From positions 2,543,501 to 2,607,500 of the forward strand of contig NZ_JALJWP010000001.1 of assembly GCF_024169245.1 (NCBI RefSeq): 64,000 nucleotides of DNA. Reading direction: 5' to 3'. Below are positions 39,086 to 46,696 of this stretch, piece after piece. Both the position numbers and the translations under genes were made by a program. This DNA comes from Pseudomonas koreensis (GTDB taxonomy: Bacteria > Pseudomonadota > Gammaproteobacteria > Pseudomonadales > Pseudomonadaceae). Every line of letters begins with the position of its first letter. Position 1 is the first letter of the stretch. A model generated the notes under the pieces. It did not search any database and had not been told where the DNA came from. It was given only the letters and a program-made list of their open reading frames with translations.

Positions 39086-39786
39086 CAGGGGTTTAGCTTT
39101 ACCGGAATGAGTGACGAGGCAAAAACGGGGTCGTTCGCATCTGCAAAATGGCGAGTGTTTGCCAGGGATGCGGCCCGTGGGTTGATTCAGTGGCGCTGAG
39201 TATGAAGTTTTTTTGAGGTGGATGCAGCAACGTGCCGCCGCTCGGGCTCGCATTGTGTCCTAGAGTGCCGAAAAGCCATGGATGATCGGAATTCGTGGGT
39301 TGAAGGTCAGTCGAGGAAGCAGCGTGGCACAGTCCGAAGGCATCGGCTCAGGATCGACATCGAGCGATGTGGCGTGGTGGTGTTGCGTGAGATTCGATTG
39401 GTCAGCGCTGAGCTGGCGGAGCTGAATCCAAGAGATCGGCGCCAGCGCCTGACGAGCCGGCTTTCATCACAGTGACACAGCCGTCGCGCCAGCGATGGCA
39501 CTTCCCCTGTTTTACGCTCGGTTGAACTTTAAGGATCCCACCTCGACACATCCAGGTTTCTATTCAAGACGCGATCGTTTGTGAAGTTCGATTCAGACAC
39601 CGCCGCAGATGAACTGCCTTTTATGGAACGAGGATTCCAGGGCGCTATGGTGACCATTAATTACTTCTCCCGCCGAGTCAAAGGCTGAGCAGCGGGTAGA
39701 GACAGTTGATCCGCACAAGGGCGGTTCAGGTGCCGGCGAGGGCAAAAGTGCGTCGTACCACAACGCTTTTTGCCCTTTCGCGACTT
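39086..39786. other. 701-base gap between mutS and the acyltransferase
   Basis: No gene can be assigned with confidence. A 65-codon plus-strand frame (39278-39475, ending LREIRLVSAELAELNPRDRR) is the best candidate, but it has no clear ribosome site and no family that I recognise. A hairpin (39739-39776, AGGGCAAAA...TTTTGCCCT) follows the acyltransferase stop and could end it. The gap is the junction between core genome and tailocin locus. Confidence 0.4.
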
Positions 39787-40947
39787 TCAAGCCACGGCGA
39801 ATCGCGATTTGAGATTGCGCGACAATTTCTCGCCCTGCCTTCTCATCGGGTTTTCGATGTAGCGGTAGTTGAATTCGGAAAACAACAAAGTGACTGCGAC
39901 AAAAACACCGATATACAACGCCGTGTATCCACCGTCGAAAGGCGTTGGCTGAGTGTCGCCAGGTGAGGCAAAGAACCAGTGCCTGACCAGCGACAGCGCA
40001 ATGACGTGCGTCAGGTAGATGGCGTAGGAGCGCGAGCCGATGTAATTGCACAAGGCTGCCAAGGCGCGGTTGGGCGTCAGATAATCCTTGTTGTAGCTCG
40101 CGACCCAGACCAGCAAACCTGAGCCGACAGCGGTCAGTCCCATGGCGAAAGGCAGGGGCGGGTTAGGGGCGGTCAGCGCGGCAAGGAGCCAGATCATCGC
40201 CGCCAGTAACAGCACAACGACTGCCTTGTTTTTCAGGAAGGTCGGTTCCAGACGCCGGTAACTTTCGCTGCCGTGCCACAGGGCCAACAGCACGCCCAGG
40301 GAAATGGCGTCGGTACGGAACGCCCACAACTCGGGCGTAGGGCGGATCAGTTGCCGGGTCAGAAAGAACTGCGCCAGGAATACCGCAATGAATACTGCAG
40401 GCATCCAGCGCCGACCAGCCAGCACCGCAATGATCGGCAGCACCAGATAAAACTGGTTTTCCAGGGAAAGGCTCCAGTAAATCCCGGCATCACCCAGCGT
40501 ACCGGTGTCCCGGCTGACGGCGTACACCACATTCATATACTGCAAGGCAGCGGCGATGGCGGAGTGGACGAAAATCTCCAACTGCAAAAACACCCCTTTG
40601 CCGCCGTACAGATATGACAGCAGCAGAGAAACCCCGATCCAGAACAGGGCCGATGGCATAAGTCGCCAGAACCGCCTGACCCAGAACGGCACGCTCAACT
40701 CCAGCAAGTCACGAAGGCTTCGGCTGGCCGGAATCTCACTGGCAATCGATTTGGTAATGATGAACCCGGAAACGCAGAAGAAAATATCGACGCCGTAGCC
40801 GAATCGATAGTCCGCCAGGACGTTCCAGTAGAGTGATTGCGGAGACAGGATCAAGGCGATGTGGGCAAAGATGACAAGGACAATCGCCAGCGCGCGCAAC
40901 GCTTCAATGTCGCTGTTCTTGCGCTGTTTTACATGGGGTGTGGTCAT
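39787..40947 (-). CDS. OafA/YrhL-type membrane acyltransferase
   Basis: Acyltransferase-3 family integral membrane protein of 386 residues with about ten hydrophobic segments. The N-terminus has the family pattern IEALRALAIVLVIFAHIAL, with the conserved Arg and His, followed by YGVDIFFCVSGFIITKSI. Such enzymes O-acetylate O-antigen, exopolysaccharide or peptidoglycan. It lacks the C-terminal SGNH domain of longer relatives. Its place between mutS and the tailocin repressor, opposite in direction, suggests a surface modification linked to tailocin receptors; that is inference. Confidence 0.88.
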   Translation of the reverse strand: MTTPHVKQRKNSDIEALRALAIVLVIFAHIALILSPQSLYWNVLADYRFGYGVDIFFCVSGFIITKSIASEIPASRSLRDLLELSVPFWVRRFWRLMPSALFWIGVSLLLSYLYGGKGVFLQLEIFVHSAIAAALQYMNVVYAVSRDTGTLGDAGIYWSLSLENQFYLVLPIIAVLAGRRWMPAVFIAVFLAQFFLTRQLIRPTPELWAFRTDAISLGVLLALWHGSESYRRLEPTFLKNKAVVVLLLAAMIWLLAALTAPNPPLPFAMGLTAVGSGLLVWVASYNKDYLTPNRALAALCNYIGSRSYAIYLTHVIALSLVRHWFFASPGDTQPTPFDGGYTALYIGVFVAVTLLFSEFNYRYIENPMRRQGEKLSRNLKSRFAVA

Positions 40948-41172
40948 GGTTGGCTCAGTGTTGATCGATCGCTCGACTGTGCAGTCCTGCAGGCTGAGCC
41001 ACAGGCGACAGTTGCTTGTTCCGGGCTCAAATCGTTTCAGCGTCGGATCTGAAGGAGGCTGGATTTAAATAAGATTGTTCTGATTGGCTTGTAGGAAGTT
41101 TCCTAGTTGGCGCTAGGTTACCACGGCTCATTGGCACGTCGCAGCCGTGAAACGACTCGGTGCGGATGAGTT

Positions 41173-41194
41173 TTTATGCATTATTTATGCAAAT
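41173..41194. promoter_or_regulatory. Operator-like site upstream of the repressor
   Basis: Two TTTATGCA copies (41173-41180 and 41184-41191) lie 34 bases before the repressor start. The same ATGCAT-centred words make up the operators after the gene, suggesting autoregulation. Confidence 0.6.
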
Positions 41195-41227
41195 CAGCAT
41201 TTGTGTTCGCAAAAGAGTTCAAGCACT

Positions 41228-41971
41228 ATGCGCGTTATGCAAAAACGCAACGTATCCTCCGTCTTAAGAGCACTGCTCGACCAGCACGGGATCTCCCCCA
41301 CGGAGCTCCACCGTCGCACCGGCGTGCCTCAATCCACGCTCTCGCGGATTCTCAGCGGGAAGATTGTCGATCCTTCGGATAAACATATCTCGAAGATCGC
41401 CGATTACTTCAATGTAAGTACCGATCAGTTGCGCGGGCGTGCGGACGTCGCATCGAACGCGGGCGGCGCCCGCGAAGACGTGCATGCGGAACTCAAGGAC
41501 ATCATGCTGTGGGACGATGACACCCCCGTCGAGGATGACGAAGTGTCCGTGCCCTTTCTACGCGAGGTTGAATTGGCTGCTGGATCAGGAAGATTCGTCA
41601 TCGAAGAGAGCGAGCGCTCCAGCCTGCGCTTCGGCAAGCGCAGCCTGCGCCATAACGGCGTTCAGTTCGACCAGGCCAAGTGCGTAACAGTGCGCGGCAA
41701 CAGCATGTTGCCGGTGTTGCGTGATGGCGCCACTGTCGGCGTCAATGCTGGCAAGTGCGGCATTGGCGACATCATTGATGGCGACCTCTATGCGATCAAT
41801 CACAATGGCCAGTTGCGCGTGAAGCAACTCTATCGCCTGCCCACTGGCATCCGTCTGCGCAGCTTCAATCGCGACGAGCATCCGGACGAGGACTACAGCT
41901 TCCAGGAAATTCAGGAAGAGCAGATCGTCATCCTCGGTCACGTCTTCTGGTGGGGTATGTACGCCCGCTAG
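41228..41971 (+). CDS. LexA/CI-like tailocin repressor with self-cleavage domain
   Basis: Repressor of 247 residues (PrtR/CI type). The N-terminal Cro/CI helix-turn-helix (about 8-60) includes HRRTGVPQSTLSRILSGK. The C-terminal S24 peptidase has an Ala-Gly cleavage site in VELAAGSGRF, the Ser nucleophile in VRGNSMLPVL and the Lys in GQLRVKQLYR, so RecA-stimulated self-cleavage after DNA damage is expected. I prefer the ATG at 41228; 41147 adds a leader without support, and 41237 is an alternative. No prtN-like activator is seen, so it probably controls the operon directly. Confidence 0.9.
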   Translation: MRVMQKRNVSSVLRALLDQHGISPTELHRRTGVPQSTLSRILSGKIVDPSDKHISKIADYFNVSTDQLRGRADVASNAGGAREDVHAELKDIMLWDDDTPVEDDEVSVPFLREVELAAGSGRFVIEESERSSLRFGKRSLRHNGVQFDQAKCVTVRGNSMLPVLRDGATVGVNAGKCGIGDIIDGDLYAINHNGQLRVKQLYRLPTGIRLRSFNRDEHPDEDYSFQEIQEEQIVILGHVFWWGMYAR

Positions 41972-42074
41972 CCCCCTTCGATCGAACTGAAACCTGCCGC
42001 TCGGCAGGTTTTTTTTCGCCTTCAGAAATCCTCCAGCCCTTGTCCTGCGCGGCTTCCATGCATGCGTGCAAAAT

Positions 42075-42104
42075 CAATGCATAAATAAATGCATTTATGC
42101 ATTG
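42075..42104. promoter_or_regulatory. Operator 1, perfect 12-base inverted repeat
   Basis: CAATGCATAAAT (42075-42086) and ATTTATGCATTG (42093-42104) are exact inverted repeats with a six-base spacer. The right arm overlaps the -35 of the tail operon promoter. Confidence 0.85.
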
Positions 42105-42130
42105 ACTGTATATGCATCCATGCATATTCT
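42102..42130 (+). promoter_or_regulatory. Tailocin operon promoter
   Basis: TTGACT (42102-42107), a 17-base spacer and TATTCT (42125-42130) form a good sigma-70 promoter, with a start expected near 42137. Operator 1 overlaps the -35 and operator 2 fills the spacer, so repressor binding would block polymerase. Confidence 0.8.
42111..42126. promoter_or_regulatory. Operator 2, TATGCAT-CC-ATGCATA
   Basis: A perfect 7-2-7 inverted repeat lies between -35 and -10 and shares the ATGCAT core with operator 1 and the site before the repressor gene. Confidence 0.75.
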
Positions 42131-42164
42131 TGCCACCAAGCCGCTCGACAAAGCGGCTGGCAAG
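42129..42164 (+). other. Hairpin at the 5' end of the tailocin transcript
   Basis: CTTGCC (42129-42134) pairs with GGCAAG (42159-42164), and AGCCGCT (42139-42145) with AGCGGCT (42152-42158). The inner stem is at the very 5' end of the predicted RNA. Confidence 0.6.
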
Positions 42165-42197
42165 ACAAGCTCTTTAGTTCCACAAGAACAGGCAGCG

Positions 42198-42308
42198 ATG
42201 AACCGGCCTCAACGGTTCAGAGGGTTGGCAACTGACCCGGGTGTGCAGCGTAAAGCACCAGAAGCAGTTATCCGGCGGGCAGGGACCGCGGTCGGAAAAA
42301 CAATCTGA
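42198..42308 (+). CDS. Possible 36-residue leader peptide
   Basis: A small frame MNRPQRFRGLATDPGVQRKA, continuing 16 more residues, has a weak GGCAG site before the ATG. It is Arg-rich and lies in the untranslated leader between the promoter and the first terminator. It resembles no family known to me; it may be coding or chance. Confidence 0.35.
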   Translation: MNRPQRFRGLATDPGVQRKAPEAVIRRAGTAVGKTI

Positions 42309-42345
42309 ATGGACTCGTACCGCGCCAGTAGCGCCGAAAAGTCAG

Positions 42346-42376
42346 CTTCCTTCTCGAACACAGGATTTGAAGGAAG
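42346..42376 (+). other. Leader hairpin CTTCCTTC/GAAGGAAG
   Basis: Perfect 8-base arms (42346-42353 and 42369-42376) lie 20 bases before the leader terminator. It could be an alternative structure or a protein-binding hairpin. Confidence 0.5.
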
Positions 42377-42395
42377 GCGAAGGAGCGCATTACTG

Positions 42396-42426
42396 AAAAG
42401 CCTGGCGTGCAAGCGCCGGGCTTTTT
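42396..42426 (+). terminator. Intrinsic terminator in the leader, before the holin gene
   Basis: AAAAGCCTGGCG (42396-42407) pairs with CGCCGGGCTTTT (42414-42425), with one G-U wobble, followed by T. It lies between the operon promoter and its first main gene, so read-through must be regulated or partial. Confidence 0.75.
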
Positions 42427-42496
42427 GGAATGCCTGCCTCAAGAGAAACCGTTTGAACCCAACCCATCACTCATCAATCACCCACGGAGGCGTGAC

Positions 42497-42844
42497 ATGA
42501 CAAACGAGCAACAAGCGTTGGCGGACATGCCGATCTGGCTGGTCATCCTCCTTGCCGTCGTCGGCGGGGTGTCCGGCGAAATGTGGCGCGCCGACAAGGA
42601 AGGCGCACGCGGCTGGTCGCTGCTGCGGCGTCTGGCCCTGCGCTCCGGTGCCTGCATGATCTGCGGCGTGTCGGCAATCATGCTGCTGTATGCCGCAGGA
42701 TTATCGATCTGGGCCGCCGGCGCGTTCGGTTGCCTGACAGCGATGGCCGGCGCCGACGTCGCCATCGGCCTTTACGAACGCTGGGCGGCCAAGCGCATCG
42801 GCGTATGCGAAGTGCCGCCGCGCGATTCACCTACCGATAAATGA
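42497..42844 (+). CDS. Phage holin
   Basis: Forms inner-membrane holes to release tail particles. It has 115 residues and ACGGAGG before the ATG. There is an N-terminal hydrophobic segment (MPIWLVILLAVVGGVSGEMW) and two more around residues 50-85 (ACMICGVSAIMLLYAAGL, WAAGAFGCLTAMAGADVAIG), then a charged tail. It is the first main gene after the repressed promoter, as in other Pseudomonas tailocin loci. No endolysin or spanin is in the window; they probably lie past its end. Confidence 0.85.
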   Translation: MTNEQQALADMPIWLVILLAVVGGVSGEMWRADKEGARGWSLLRRLALRSGACMICGVSAIMLLYAAGLSIWAAGAFGCLTAMAGADVAIGLYERWAAKRIGVCEVPPRDSPTDK

Positions 42845-42868
42845 TCCTCTCCAAGAGAAACACCAACT

Positions 42869-43060
42869 ATGAATGATGAAGATCTGGCCGCGATAAATAG
42901 ATTGGTCGCAGCGCTACAAATCCAGTCTGACGGACAGACTGCGCTGAATGCGTCCATCCGGTTATTGGCGCAAAGCAATCAGGCCCTGGTGGATCTGATC
43001 AAGAGCCGGGAGCCGGATCCGAATGCACCGCCTTACCTTGACGGCACCCCGGCGCCGTGA
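42869..43060 (+). CDS. Small conserved tailocin protein, unknown function
   Basis: It has 63 residues, acidic and helical at the N-terminus (MNDEDLAAINRLVAALQIQS), with a Pro-rich end. It follows the holin by 24 bases and precedes the tube gene. I recognise no domain; its position and spacing make it likely to be real. Confidence 0.7.
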   Translation: MNDEDLAAINRLVAALQIQSDGQTALNASIRLLAQSNQALVDLIKSREPDPNAPPYLDGTPAP

Positions 43061-43113
43061 TCCGGCGGCTTCGTGCCTTTGAGACCGTCCCCGAATAAAG
43101 CAACACCCCCACC

Positions 43114-43134
43114 CCCGCCTATGCGGGTTTTTTT
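43114..43134 (+). terminator. Terminator-like hairpin before the F-type tube gene
   Basis: CCCGC-CTAT-GCGGG is followed by seven T, and its end lies 21 bases before the ATG at 43156. It is one of the in-operon series. Confidence 0.75.
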
Positions 43135-43155
43135 ATGTTCATTGGAGAACACCAG

Positions 43156-43647
43156 ATGTCGATTCTTACCCAAGGTACTCAAATTTTCGCCCTTGTTCCG
43201 CCCGCCACAGGCACCGGCTCCTACACCGTGCTGGAAATCGAACACGCCACGTCTTTCGATCCGGGTGGTGCTCCGTCGGAGCAGATTGAGGACACCAGCC
43301 TCGACGCCGAGGCGCGCACCTATAAAAAAGGCTTGCGTACGCCTGGCACCGCCAGTCTGGGCCTCAACGCTGACCCGACCAATGCCAGTCATATCCGTCT
43401 GCATCAACTTTCCGAAGCCGATGGTGACACCGGTATCAAATGGGTAGTGGGTTGGTCCGACGGCAAAGGGGTAGTGCCAACCGTGAATGCACAGGGCAAT
43501 AACTTTGAGCTGCCAGCGACCCGTACCTGGTTTGCGTTTGACGGTTATGTGTCGGACTTCCCGTTCAATTTCGCGCTCAATGCCGTGGTCACGACCACGG
43601 TCACTATTCAACGTACCGGCGGTTCCGCCTGGATCAAGAAAGCCTGA
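43156..43647 (+). CDS. Lambda-like major tail tube protein (F-type)
   Basis: It has 163 residues from [20 protein letters not shown], preceded by TTGGAGAA. It resembles gpV-type tube proteins ([20 protein letters not shown] near the N-terminus, then a beta-rich body) and sits directly before the G/T chaperone gene, as in lambda. It lacks the Ig-like extension of lambda gpV. It builds the flexible, non-contractile tail. Confidence 0.85.
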   Translation: MSILTQGTQIFALVPPATGTGSYTVLEIEHATSFDPGGAPSEQIEDTSLDAEARTYKKGLRTPGTASLGLNADPTNASHIRLHQLSEADGDTGIKWVVGWSDGKGVVPTVNAQGNNFELPATRTWFAFDGYVSDFPFNFALNAVVTTTVTIQRTGGSAWIKKA

Positions 43648-43655
43648 GAAATGCC

Positions 43656-44006
43656 ATGAACCTCAAAGAACTGAAAGCCAGGGGGGGCATCGTCGATGCC
43701 CAACTGATCCGTAAAGAGGTGAGCTGGACGCATCTGGACAGCAAATCGGGCGAGGAAGTAACGGATACCTTCATCCTGCATATTCGCCGGCAGTCGTTTG
43801 GCGTCATCGAGCGGCTGTTTGCTCAGGGCGAAACCGAGCAGAGCCGAAATGCGAGTTACATTGCAGCTTCGGTGTCGCTGGGAGCTGAGGGCACGGAAGC
43901 GCTCTCCTACGATGATGCCTACAGTCTTGAACCCTCCTTGGGTTTTCTGATGCTCAATGCAATCAATGAGGTGAATGGCACGGGCGGTAATGCCGTAAAA
44001 AACTGA
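43656..44006 (+). CDS. Tail assembly chaperone, lambda G-like short product
   Basis: It has 116 residues. It binds the tape measure before tube polymerisation in lambda-type tails. The frame ends in GTA AAA AAC TGA, which contains a canonical -1 slippery heptamer right before the stop. Eight bases separate it from the tube gene. Confidence 0.85.
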   Translation: MNLKELKARGGIVDAQLIRKEVSWTHLDSKSGEEVTDTFILHIRRQSFGVIERLFAQGETEQSRNASYIAASVSLGAEGTEALSYDDAYSLEPSLGFLMLNAINEVNGTGGNAVKN

Positions 44007-44290
44007 CCGCCGCCGATGAGTTCTGGCACGAGTTGGTGCTGAACGGAGTTGGCGGCCGGACTATTGCTGAAGCCAAGGAGCGCATGACCTATCACGAAGC
44101 CTTGGCGTGGGGCTGCTATATCGATCGATATGGTTCGCTTCATACCGGCCGACGGCTGGAGGCGGGTAGCGCGATGGTTGCTCTACAGACTCACCGACTG
44201 GGCGGCGGCCTGGCGGAACTGCTGGATTTCATGCCTCATGAGCAGCGTCAAGGGTTATCCCTTGAACGTGCAATTGAGCAATGGCGATAG
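43656..44290 (+). CDS. Tail assembly chaperone G-T frameshift fusion
   Basis: A -1 slip at 43997-44003 re-reads C44003 and continues as CTG ACC GCC, giving LTAADEFWHELVLNGVGGRT and ending at the TAG at 44288-44290. The T-like part (about 95 residues) has no convincing independent start; only a TTG at 44033 would serve. Fusion is therefore the natural reading, as for lambda gpG-T. Confidence 0.85.
43997..44003 (+). other. Programmed -1 frameshift site A AAA AAC
   Basis: The heptamer is in the correct phase (last base of GTA, then AAA, AAC), followed at once by TGA. A possible downstream stem pairs CCGCC near 44007-44011 with GGCGG at 44051-44055. Confidence 0.88.
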
Positions 44291-44305
44291 GCAGACAACT
44301 ACATG

Positions 44306-44326
44306 ACCCGTTTCGGCGGGTTTTTT
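44306..44326 (+). terminator. Terminator-like hairpin before the F-type tape measure gene
   Basis: ACCCG...CGGGT is followed by a run of T, and its end lies 20 bases before the ATG at 44347. The stem is only five base pairs. Confidence 0.65.
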
Positions 44327-44346
44327 CATAGCCCGGAGAAATGCAC

Positions 44347-45564
44347 ATGGCAGTTACCTCCTCAGCGGGTTTGACGCCAAATCTGGACGGCCTTGAACAA
44401 GCCTGGACTCAGGCGTCACGAATTACTGAACAAAAGCTGCGCCAGATGCAAAAGCAGATCGAGGACGCGGCAAAGAAAATTGGTGTGACGTTGCATGCTT
44501 CGGCCAGTTCGATTGCCCAAGCCAATATCGCCACCTACGTCGATGTTCAAGAACAAGTTAGCAAGCAAACCCACTACTCAGACGATTTCGACAAATTACG
44601 CAGTCAAGGTGCTCTTGCTGCCGCGCAGGTCGCGATGGGTACAAGGGAAAGTGAACGTGCCAAGGCGTTGAGTGAAATCGATCAGAAATACGCGCTGGCC
44701 CGCAAGGCCCTGGACAAGCCCACGGCGGGAGGCATTGCGCCTCAGGACGGTGCCGATTACGGCACTAAACTCGACGAGCTGAAAGCCGAACATGAGCAGA
44801 TGACTCTGCAGGTTCAGAGCAACTACGAGGCGATGACCGAAGCGCAAGGCAACTGGATTAACGGCGCCACCTCAGCCTGGGACGATTACCTGACAAGCTC
44901 CAACAATGTCGCAGCCAAATCCAGAGCCGTGTTCACCAGTGCATTCAACACCATGGGCGATGCGGTCTCGACATTTGCAATGACAGGCAAGTTTTCGTTT
45001 TCCGATTTTGCCAAATCCGTGCTCGGCGACATGGCCAAGCTGGCTGCGCAAACAGCGGTCTCCAGCGGATTGAATTCGCTGTTCGGTCTGGTGAGCTCCG
45101 CTGCAATGTCATATCTCGGCAACTCTGCGGCACCCACAGCGACGATAGCCAAAGTCGATGGTATGAGCACTACCTTCGTCCCGCAGCTCAACACGGCGGG
45201 AATCACTTATCACGCCAAAGGTGGCGCCTTCACAAACGGCGTCGCCACAGGACCGACGCTGGCCCCCATGGCCATGTTCGGCGAAGCCGGTCCGGAGGCC
45301 ATCATGCCGCTCAGCCGCGGTTCCGATGGTTCCCTTGGCGTGCAACTCCAAGGAGGATCACTGGTAGGTAGCAGCAGTCATCAAGTAGTAATCCAGCAAA
45401 CTATCAATGTCGGTGACGGCTCCGGCGGTGGCGCTGTCGGCGACATGAACTCGCAAACCGTTGCCAAAGCCTATGCCGGCGCTGCCAAACAAGGCGCTGC
45501 CGAGCAGATTGCCCGCGATCTCAAACCGGGTGGGCAGATCTGGTCCGCCATCAACGGCCGCTGA
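44347..45564 (+). CDS. Short lambda-type tail tape measure protein
   Basis: It has 405 residues. The C-terminal half matches the lambda gpH-type C-terminal region (AMTEAQGNWINGATSAWDDY, then SFSDFAKSVLGDMAKLAAQT and MFGEAGPEAIMPLSRG). The N-terminus is a short coiled coil; the long N-terminal part of normal tape measures (often 700-1000 residues) is missing. The ATG at 44347 has GGAG at a good distance; 44341 is too close. It predicts a short tail if functional. Confidence 0.85.
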   Translation: MAVTSSAGLTPNLDGLEQAWTQASRITEQKLRQMQKQIEDAAKKIGVTLHASASSIAQANIATYVDVQEQVSKQTHYSDDFDKLRSQGALAAAQVAMGTRESERAKALSEIDQKYALARKALDKPTAGGIAPQDGADYGTKLDELKAEHEQMTLQVQSNYEAMTEAQGNWINGATSAWDDYLTSSNNVAAKSRAVFTSAFNTMGDAVSTFAMTGKFSFSDFAKSVLGDMAKLAAQTAVSSGLNSLFGLVSSAAMSYLGNSAAPTATIAKVDGMSTTFVPQLNTAGITYHAKGGAFTNGVATGPTLAPMAMFGEAGPEAIMPLSRGSDGSLGVQLQGGSLVGSSSHQVVIQQTINVGDGSGGGAVGDMNSQTVAKAYAGAAKQGAAEQIARDLKPGGQIWSAINGR

Positions 45565-45577
45565 ATTTCAGCGGCCG
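45555..45577. other. Perfect hairpin over the tape measure stop codon
   Basis: CGGCCGCTGA (45555-45564) and TCAGCGGCCG (45568-45577) surround a three-base loop. There is no T run, so it is not a terminator. It could protect mRNA or block read-through. Confidence 0.6.
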
Positions 45578-45601
45578 CAATCATTCACGCCCGGAGAAAA
45601 C

Positions 45602-45940
45602 ATGAGCATCGAAACATTTAGCTGGGTTCCGAAGATTGAACCCGTTGGCAATGTCGAGTTTCGCCTGAAAAGGGCGAAGTTCGGCGATGGCTATCAACAA
45701 GTCGCCGCCGACGGCATCAACAACAAATCGCAGTCCTGGCCGCTGACGTTTGTCGGCGACGAGGCGCGTATCAAAGCCATTCTGCAGTTCCTCGATCGTC
45801 ACGCTGGCGCCACGCCGTTTTACTGGGCTGCACCCTTGGGCGAGCCAGCTCTTTATCGCTGTAAAGCTTATCAACCGACCCCGATGGGCGCTGGTGTATT
45901 CAGCTTGGCGGCCACCTTTGAGCAGGCGTTCCATCCGTAA
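45602..45940 (+). CDS. Lambda gpM-like minor tail protein
   Basis: It has 112 residues from MSIETFSWVPKIEPVGNVEF, with CCGGAG before it. The pattern of a phasing domain plus FGDGYQQVAADGINNKSQSW is typical of gpM-family tail-tip proteins. It sits between tape measure and L as in lambda and F-pyocins. Confidence 0.85.
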   Translation: MSIETFSWVPKIEPVGNVEFRLKRAKFGDGYQQVAADGINNKSQSWPLTFVGDEARIKAILQFLDRHAGATPFYWAAPLGEPALYRCKAYQPTPMGAGVFSLAATFEQAFHP

Positions 45941-45970
45941 TCGGTAGAGGCGCATGCGGTCACAACCCCA

Positions 45971-45992
45971 ACCCCGCCCACTGCGGGGTTTT
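45971..45992 (+). terminator. Terminator-like hairpin before the gpL-like gene
   Basis: ACCCCGC-CCACT-GCGGGGT is followed by TTTCTTT, ending about 18 bases before the ATG at 46011. Confidence 0.75.
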
Positions 45993-46010
45993 CTTTGTCC
46001 GGAGATTCCA

Positions 46011-46694
46011 ATGTCCATTACCGCAGATATCCAATCGCTGGAACCGGGCGCCTGGGTTGAGCTGTTCGAACTCGATGCCACCAGTCTGGGCGCCGAGCTG
46101 TACCGCTTCCACGGCTATCCACAGCAAGCCTCGATTTTCTGGCAAGGCCTGGAATATTCACCCTGGCCGATACAGGCTGAAGGTTTCGAGATGAGCGGGC
46201 AGGGCACGCAACCGACACCGTCGCTATCGGTAGGTAACGTCGGTGGATTTATTACGGCTCTGGTTTTGTATTTCGATGACTTGGTCGGAGCGCGGCTGAT
46301 TCGTCACCGCACTTTGGGCAAGTACCTTGATGGTCAGCCTGAAGCCGACCCCGAAGAAGAGCTGCCGCCTGACATCTGGTACATCGAGCGCAAAGTCAGT
46401 GAAGACCACGAGGTGGTGAAATTCGAACTCGCCAGCGCTCTGGATTTCAACGGTGTACAACTGCCTCGTCGGCAAATCGTTGCCAACGTTTGCTGGTGGC
46501 TCAGTTGTGGTGGTTATCGAGGTCCATATTGCGGCTATAACGGCGGACCGGTGGCGGACGCCAATGACGTGATTGTCACTGATGCCGCCAAGGACAAATG
46601 CGGTGGCCGCCTGAGCAGCTGCAAGCTGCGTTTCGGCGAGAACAATCCGCTGCCTTACGGCTCATTTCCGGCGGCAGGTCTGATTCGGAGCTGA
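46011..46694 (+). CDS. Lambda gpL-like tail-tip protein with cysteine cluster
   Basis: It has 227 residues from MSITADIQSLEPGAWVELFE. The C-terminal part has the cysteines CWWLSCGGYRGPYC and DKCGGRLSSC, like the Fe-S-binding segment of lambda gpL, and begins the tip ring below J. The start at 45954 lies before the hairpin and has no ribosome site; 46011 follows CCGGAG. Confidence 0.87.
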   Translation: MSITADIQSLEPGAWVELFELDATSLGAELYRFHGYPQQASIFWQGLEYSPWPIQAEGFEMSGQGTQPTPSLSVGNVGGFITALVLYFDDLVGARLIRHRTLGKYLDGQPEADPEEELPPDIWYIERKVSEDHEVVKFELASALDFNGVQLPRRQIVANVCWWLSCGGYRGPYCGYNGGPVADANDVIVTDAAKDKCGGRLSSCKLRFGENNPLPYGSFPAAGLIRS

Positions 46695-46696
46695 GC

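Noticed and set aside
39218..39501. Small frames on both strands between mutS and the acyltransferase
   Set aside because: No ribosome site or family likeness; mentioned only within the gap entry.
42108..42128. Possible LexA box (CTGTATATGC...) in the tail promoter
   Set aside because: The right half-site ACAG is missing; the palindromes here fit the local repressor better.
42309..42500. 63-codon frame crossing the leader terminator
   Set aside because: It runs through a hairpin terminator and into the holin ribosome site, and has no ribosome site of its own.
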